From assembly GCA_046758845.1 (NCBI GenBank), contig JBHIBA010000062.1, positions 1 to 18,919 of the forward strand: a stretch of DNA of 18,919 bases. The letters run 5' to 3'. The position numbers were made by a program, and so were the translations under genes. The stretch comes from JBHIBA01 sp046758845. GTDB taxonomy: Bacteria; UBA8248; JACPRG01; G963555815. Below, in pieces: positions 14,923 to 18,919 of this stretch. Numbering within the stretch: position 1 is the first letter of the stretch; each line of letters starts with the position of its first letter. The notes beneath the pieces were generated by a model. It made no database searches, was not told the origin of the DNA, and worked only from the letters and a program-made list of their open reading frames with translations.

Positions 14923-15783
14923 ATGTCAATGATGGCGGACGATCCGCAACCCATGAAACCCGGCCCGGATGTTCCGCGCTACTTAATGGATGATACAGAC
15001 GAAGAATGGGAGCGGGTCCGGCGGCAGGCCCAGATGTGGTCCCGACCGACAAAGGAGGCTTTGGACCAGCTGAAGATCGGAAAAGGGTGGCGTTGCCTGG
15101 AACTGGGTTGCGGGGCGGGCGTGGCGCTGGAACAGATCGCACGGCGGGTCGGACCCTCAGGGGAAGTCCTGGGCGTCGATATGAATCCGCGCGTCATCGA
15201 GAAGACCGGCGAAGCCTTACATCGTTCAGGTGTTCATAATGCGGGTCTCATGGTCCACGACGTGGAATCGCTTGGGCTGGAGTCTGGGAGCTTTGACCTC
15301 GTCTACGCCCGGATTTTTCTCTATCACATGCGGAATGCGGAGGCCATTTTCCAGAAGATGGTCGGTTGGGTCCGCCCCGGGGGTCTCGTCCTGGTTCAGG
15401 ACTATGACTGCTCGGTCCTCCGACACATTCCCCCCCTGCCGTGCTTCGACAGGTATGAGGACTGGTTTCGCCGGGCTGTGAGCCTTTGCGGAGCCCACTA
15501 CACCATCGGCAGGGACCTGGTGAAGATGTTTACGGATGCCGGAGTGGAGGGAATCGAAGCCCGCGGGGACGTTCACGTCTCAGTGAGCGGAGATCCCTAT
15601 TACGACATCCCGGCGGAAATCTTGAACAACATGCGCTCCGTTGTCCTGGGACAGGGCATCTGCCAGGAGAAGGAATTCGACCACACCGTCGCCGAGCTCC
15701 GGGCCGCCTCCGAGACTGCGGGCCATTGCCTTCTGCAACCCCTTTTGATCAGCGTTTGGGGAAGACGCCCGAACTCCTCCTGA
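14923..15783 (+). CDS. Class I SAM-dependent methyltransferase
   Basis: A soluble protein of 286 residues with a Rossmann methyltransferase core. Motif I is LELGCGAG (59-66), the acidic residue that binds the SAM ribose is Asp86 (GVDMNP), a further acidic motif is VHDVESL (111-117), and motif IV is FDLVYAR (124-130). The GGLVLVQDYD strand is followed by a C-terminal region of about 125 residues that probably selects substrate. The start at 14923 is preceded by AAAGGAG ten bases upstream; in-frame ATGs at 14929 and 14932 are alternatives. The substrate is unknown. It is the only intact plus-strand gene and is convergent with dctM, with just 25 bases between the two stop codons, so it is probably expressed alone. 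Confidence 0.88.
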   Translation: MSMMADDPQPMKPGPDVPRYLMDDTDEEWERVRRQAQMWSRPTKEALDQLKIGKGWRCLELGCGAGVALEQIARRVGPSGEVLGVDMNPRVIEKTGEALHRSGVHNAGLMVHDVESLGLESGSFDLVYARIFLYHMRNAEAIFQKMVGWVRPGGLVLVQDYDCSVLRHIPPLPCFDRYEDWFRRAVSLCGAHYTIGRDLVKMFTDAGVEGIEARGDVHVSVSGDPYYDIPAEILNNMRSVVLGQGICQEKEFDHTVAELRAASETAGHCLLQPLLISVWGRRPNSS

Positions 15784-15808
15784 AACGTCAGGGCCGGGCC
15801 AGCGGCGC

Positions 15809-17176
15809 TTATCTTCCGTACACCAGGCGGGGGAACCAAAGGATAATCTCAGGAAAGAGCACACAGATGGCAAGTCCTATCGCCTGAAGGAATAGGAAGG
15901 GAAGCGCCGAACGGAAAATGATCGCCATGGTGATCTGAGGCGGGGCCACGCTCTTGAGGTAGAACAGGGCGTAGCCGAACGGCGGGCTCAGGAACGACAT
16001 CTGCATGTTCACCATGTAGACGATACCGAACCAGAGCGGAACGTCTTTGGGATCCACGCCGGGAAGGCCGAACACTCCGTCCCAGGGAAGCGTTCTCATC
16101 AGAGGCACAAAGATGGGCACCGCCAGGAACAGGATCCCCACCCAATCCACGAACATCCCCAGGACGACCAGGATGACCATCATGATCATGAGGATGCCGT
16201 ATGGCCCGAACCCGGTGCCGACCAGGGAGTTGATAACGAACTGCTGACCCCCTTTGACGATGTAAAAGCCCACGAAGATGCTGGCGCCGAAGATGATCCA
16301 CAGCACCATCGCCGAGGCCTTGAGGGTCACGATGGCGGCTTGTTGGATCGTGACCCAACTGAGCCGCCGGTGGAAAGCGGAAACCACGAGGGCGCCGAAG
16401 GTGCCGATGCCCGCCGCCTCCACGGGCGTCGCCACGCCGGTGAAGATGACCCCGAGCACCAGGGCGATCAGGGCGATCGGCGCGACGATCCCCTGGAGGA
16501 GGCGGATCTTCTCGCGCAAGCTCACCCGTTCCTCCGGCGCCAGGGCCGGCCCCATGGCCGGGTTCATGTAGCTTCGGATCGTCACATAGAGGATATAGAG
16601 GCCGGAGAGCAACAGGCCCGGGAAGACGGCGCCGATGAAGAGCTCTCCCACCGATTGCTGGGCCACCACGGCGAAGATGATGGCCAGGATGGACGGCGGG
16701 ATGAGAATGCCCAACGTCCCCCCGGCCAGGATCGAGCCGCAAGCGAGCTCGGGGTTGTACCGGCGTTTCAGCATGGCGGGCAGGGCGATGATGCCCATGG
16801 TCACCTCGGCCGCCCCGATCACCCCCACCATGGCTGCCAGGATGGTGGAGGCGACGATCGTAGAAGAGGCAAGGCCTCCGCGAAGCCCGCCGAGAATCTT
16901 GTAGACCAGGTCGAACAGCTCTTCGATCACCCCCGCCCGCTCCAGCATCGCGGCCATGAAGATGAACAGCGGGATGGCCGAGAGTTGATAGTCCGTCATG
17001 AAGGGAAAGATGCGCGAGGGCAGGATGTTGAGCATCGCCGCGTCGCCGAAGAGGTAGAAGAAGACGACGCCGAGCCCGCCCGTCACGAACGCCAGCGGAA
17101 GGCCCGCCATGAGGAGGACCACAAGGGAGCCGAACAGGAAGACGGTGAGCCACCCGATGCTCAATTCCAACCCCAC
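15809..17176 (-). CDS. dctM: TRAP transporter large permease (DctM)
   Basis: An inner-membrane protein of 455 residues with about twelve to fourteen hydrophobic segments, the usual DctM length. Family hallmarks are LPLAFVTGGLGVVFF near the N terminus, IPLFIFMAAMLERAGV (about 68-83), the LAGGTLGILIPPSI helix hairpin (about 150-163), GVATPVEAAGIG in the middle, and GMFVDWVGILFLAVPIFVP plus MSFLSPPFGYALFYLK near the end. It is the sodium-coupled translocation subunit that works with DctQ and the DctP binding protein. The start is GTG at 17176, three bases after the dctQ stop, with AAGGA ten bases upstream, so coupled translation is likely. The class typically moves organic acids. Confidence 0.95.
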   Translation of the reverse strand: MGLELSIGWLTVFLFGSLVVLLMAGLPLAFVTGGLGVVFFYLFGDAAMLNILPSRIFPFMTDYQLSAIPLFIFMAAMLERAGVIEELFDLVYKILGGLRGGLASSTIVASTILAAMVGVIGAAEVTMGIIALPAMLKRRYNPELACGSILAGGTLGILIPPSILAIIFAVVAQQSVGELFIGAVFPGLLLSGLYILYVTIRSYMNPAMGPALAPEERVSLREKIRLLQGIVAPIALIALVLGVIFTGVATPVEAAGIGTFGALVVSAFHRRLSWVTIQQAAIVTLKASAMVLWIIFGASIFVGFYIVKGGQQFVINSLVGTGFGPYGILMIMMVILVVLGMFVDWVGILFLAVPIFVPLMRTLPWDGVFGLPGVDPKDVPLWFGIVYMVNMQMSFLSPPFGYALFYLKSVAPPQITMAIIFRSALPFLFLQAIGLAICVLFPEIILWFPRLVYGR

Positions 17177-17179
17177 GGC

Positions 17180-18304
17180 CTAGGCATCCTTACCCATCAG
17201 GGAGGTGACGTCCTTGATCAACTTCGAAAGCCCTTGCAACAGGATGAGGAGAGCGCCGAGGGCCAGGGTGCTTTTCACCGGCCAGTACTGGATCGCCCAT
17301 TCGGTGAAGGAGACCTCCCAAACGTTGATGGCGTCCATCATGAACCTCCAGCCGGTCCACAGCAGCGCCCCGCTGAACATGAAGAAGAAGGCCGACGTGA
17401 TAATGTCAACCACCTCCCTGACCCGCTTTGAAAGGTGCAGGTGAATGACGTCAACCCGCACGTGTGCGTCCTCGCGGTAAGTGAAGGCGCCGGCGATCAG
17501 GTACTGCATCCCGAACATCAGGAACATGCTCTCGTGGGCCCAGTTGGTGGGCGAGTTGAACACGTAACGGGCGAGGACCTCGTAGTAGTAAACAAACACT
17601 GCGATGACCGACCAATAGCAGACGAAATGCCCGATCCAGCCGTTGAGGGCGTCCACGCAACGGGCCATCCGCAAAGGGACGCTCGCTGTCGCCCCTGCGG
17701 CGACGCCGGCCTCCTGGAACACCGGCCGGAAAACGGCGGGCTCCGTCCGCGTCGCGGAAGCTTCGCGCTGGGCACAGCGTCGCGTGAGCCTGGGCAGGAG
17801 GAAGGCGTCAATCAACAGCAGGATCGCGATCGCAAGGGCGAAACCGCCGGAGAAGGTCTGCCAGAAATCGAAGTCCGCCATGGCGGCGGCGAGCCGGGCG
17901 TTTCCGGCCGCGAGCGCCCGCTGCGCCTCGGCAAGTTTCTCGGCCGCGCCCGTCGCCCCCTCGGTTACAGCGGTCTGCGCCCGCTCAACGTCGAACTTGG
18001 CGCTGACCAGGACGTTTCGCATCTGGGAAACGGCGTCCCGCGCTTGCCTGCCCTGCACGTTGCCATAGAGGATCACAATGAAGAGGGGGATGTAGACGAT
18101 CCCGAGGCGGCTGCGCAGATAAAAACGGTGCAGGCCCACGAACCCCCCTGTCAGCCAAAGCATATAGGCGATTGCCGTGGAAATGCCGCTGGCGGGCGTT
18201 CCGGACCTCTCGCGCCGCCGGACGAAGTAGATCGCCATCAGCGGCACGAAGATCAATCCAGACCAGTAGAGCCAATGGGGCAGGATGAAGGGCAGGCCGG
18301 GCAT
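17180..18304 (-). CDS. dctQ: TRAP transporter small permease (DctQ) with N-terminal TM2-like membrane domain
   Basis: From ATG 18304 the product is 374 residues, about twice the usual DctQ (160-190). The C-terminal part (about 212-374) is a normal DctQ domain with four hydrophobic helices, the RYVFNSPTNWAHE segment and REDAHVRVDV. The N-terminal part has a membrane helix, then a TM2-type pair containing GGFVGLHRFYL (about 53-63) and GIVYIPLFIVILYG. An Ala/Glu/Lys-rich helical stretch (about 85-140), probably coiled-coil, and another membrane helix (about 155-171) follow. An in-frame GTG at 18358 lies inside a strong hairpin and lacks a ribosome site, so the later ATG is preferred, although its own site (GAGGGA, 12 bases away) is distant. 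The extra domain's job is unknown. Confidence 0.85.
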   Translation of the reverse strand: MPGLPFILPHWLYWSGLIFVPLMAIYFVRRRERSGTPASGISTAIAYMLWLTGGFVGLHRFYLRSRLGIVYIPLFIVILYGNVQGRQARDAVSQMRNVLVSAKFDVERAQTAVTEGATGAAEKLAEAQRALAAGNARLAAAMADFDFWQTFSGGFALAIAILLLIDAFLLPRLTRRCAQREASATRTEPAVFRPVFQEAGVAAGATASVPLRMARCVDALNGWIGHFVCYWSVIAVFVYYYEVLARYVFNSPTNWAHESMFLMFGMQYLIAGAFTYREDAHVRVDVIHLHLSKRVREVVDIITSAFFFMFSGALLWTGWRFMMDAINVWEVSFTEWAIQYWPVKSTLALGALLILLQGLSKLIKDVTSLMGKDA

Positions 18305-18342
18305 GGGACGTGCGTGTCCCTCGATTCGGAAAATCAGATCAC

Positions 18343-18381
18343 AGGGAAAAGGGGTCACCTTCGCGGCGACCCCTTTTCCCT
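18343..18381 (-). promoter_or_regulatory. Perfect 14-bp hairpin between dctP and dctQ (attenuator or mRNA-stabilising stem)
   Basis: On the minus strand AGGGAAAAGGGGTC (18381-18368) and GACCCCTTTTCCCT (18356-18343) pair perfectly across an 11-base loop whose GCC/GGT-like ends can add two more pairs. It lies 42 bases after the dctP stop and 39 bases before the dctQ ATG. There is no T run after the stem, so it would be at most a partial terminator. It more likely stabilises the dctP message so that binding protein is made in excess over the permeases. Confidence 0.7.
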
Positions 18382-18422
18382 ATTGCGCCTGAGTCAAGGC
18401 GACAAGCAAGACTGTTCCAGGA

Positions 18423-18919
18423 TCAGCCCCACTTGAGCTTCTGGCCCTTGATCATGTCCGGCGTCACGTAGCCCAGGCTTCCCGACATCATGTAGTCGAG
18501 CTGGATCTTGAAGACCCGCGCGGCGTCTTTGTCCTTGTTGGCCCATTCGTACCATAGCGGAACGGCCAGCCGGGTGAACTTCTGCACGTCCCCCGCCGCG
18601 AGGCGCGTCACCACGCTCCCGGCCTCTTCGAACTTCTTCCAGGCCTCCTGGTCGGCCTTCTGGATGTTGGCGTGGTGCCAATTGGAGTAGACCTGCACCT
18701 CGTCCTCGACGAATTGCTTCATCTTCGGCGAAAGGGCGTTCCAGGACTTCATGCCGACGGTGAGGTCCATCAGGTCGACCGGCTGGTAGATGGACATGAA
18801 GCCCGGCGGACCCATGGAGATGTATTTGGTGACCTGGTGGAAGCCCAGGGCATAATTGATCGCAGGGCCCACGTAGTCGGCCACGTCGATGGTGCCCTTC
18901 TCCAGGGCGGGAAAGATCT
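18423..18919 (-). CDS. dctP: TRAP transporter substrate-binding protein (DctP), C-terminal part only
   Basis: The reading frame runs off the right edge of the window; only the last 165 or so residues are present. Just inside the edge it reads IFPALEKGTIDVADYVGP, the conserved DctP region where the ligand pocket closes, followed by ALGFHQVTKYISMGPP and a helical C terminus. DctP proteins are periplasmic, about 330-360 residues, and deliver mostly organic acids to DctQM. A GTG at 18884 is internal to this conserved region and is not the real start. The order dctP-dctQ-dctM matches the usual TRAP operon. The ligand, normally fixed by an Arg in the missing half or middle, cannot be judged. Confidence 0.93.
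   Translation of the reverse strand, partial: IFPALEKGTIDVADYVGPAINYALGFHQVTKYISMGPPGFMSIYQPVDLMDLTVGMKSWNALSPKMKQFVEDEVQVYSNWHHANIQKADQEAWKKFEEAGSVVTRLAAGDVQKFTRLAVPLWYEWANKDKDAARVFKIQLDYMMSGSLGYVTPDMIKGQKLKWG

Noticed and set aside
15779..15792. Small hairpin CCTGA-AACG-TCAGG over the methyltransferase stop codon as a bidirectional terminator with dctM.
   Set aside because: Only five base pairs and no T run on either side.
18305..18358. An earlier dctQ start at GTG 18358 adding 18 residues.
   Set aside because: The GTG lies within the perfect hairpin, has no Shine-Dalgarno, and the added residues show no conserved-looking sequence.

Overview
The window is about 19 kb of mostly high-GC bacterial DNA. 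Nearly every gene has a recognisable family. Tripartite TRAP transport genes, periplasmic binding proteins with Sec-type signal peptides and a YqgE/AlgH protein point to a Gram-negative bacterium, probably an uncultured heterotroph. The sequence alone does not place it in a lineage. Thirteen of the fifteen intact or partial protein genes have identifiable neighbours working in the same system, and all but one lie on the minus strand.

Layout, left to right. (1) 97-2057 is a small housekeeping or orphan zone: yqgE with an unusual N-terminal signal-like segment, a distinctly AT-richer secreted orphan with its own promoter, tRNA-like debris, and tRNA-Pro(GGG) with a strong terminator. (2) 2058-2711 has no supportable gene but holds a two-tier inverted repeat. 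(3) 2712-7319 is a complete BMP/Nup-type ABC importer in one operon: dual-domain ATPase, two permeases, binding protein last. (4) 7531-11629 is a block of small metabolic enzymes: a RutB-like isochorismatase-fold hydrolase, a beta-ureidopropionase/N-carbamoylputrescine-amidase-like nitrilase, a 467-residue protein made of three fused RidA-like domains, and a small ABM-fold protein. A decayed formylglycine-generating-enzyme-like pseudogene sits on the opposite strand between the nitrilase and the Rid gene. (5) 11757-14484 is a second complete ABC importer (NMT1/THI5-like binding protein, ATPase, SsuC/TauC-type permease). (6) 14923-15783 is a lone plus-strand SAM methyltransferase. (7) 15809-18919 is a TRAP transporter (dctP partial at the window edge, dctQ, dctM).

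The central hypothesis is that 2712-14484 is one catabolic island, transcribed on the minus strand. Two importers, one of a nucleoside-type family and one of a pyrimidine-precursor/sulfonate-type family, bracket amide- and carbamoyl-hydrolysing enzymes and a Rid protein. The combination of a RutB-like hydrolase, a Rid protein and an N-carbamoyl-amide nitrilase recalls pyrimidine and ureide breakdown, but no ring-opening enzyme (RutA, dihydropyrimidinase, hydantoinase) is in the window. The substrate is therefore inferred, not shown. The most distinctive single objects are the triple-Rid fusion, in which all three domains have lost the RidA catalytic arginine, and a TRAP small permease carrying an N-terminal TM2-type membrane domain. 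A perfect 14-bp hairpin lies between dctP and dctQ.
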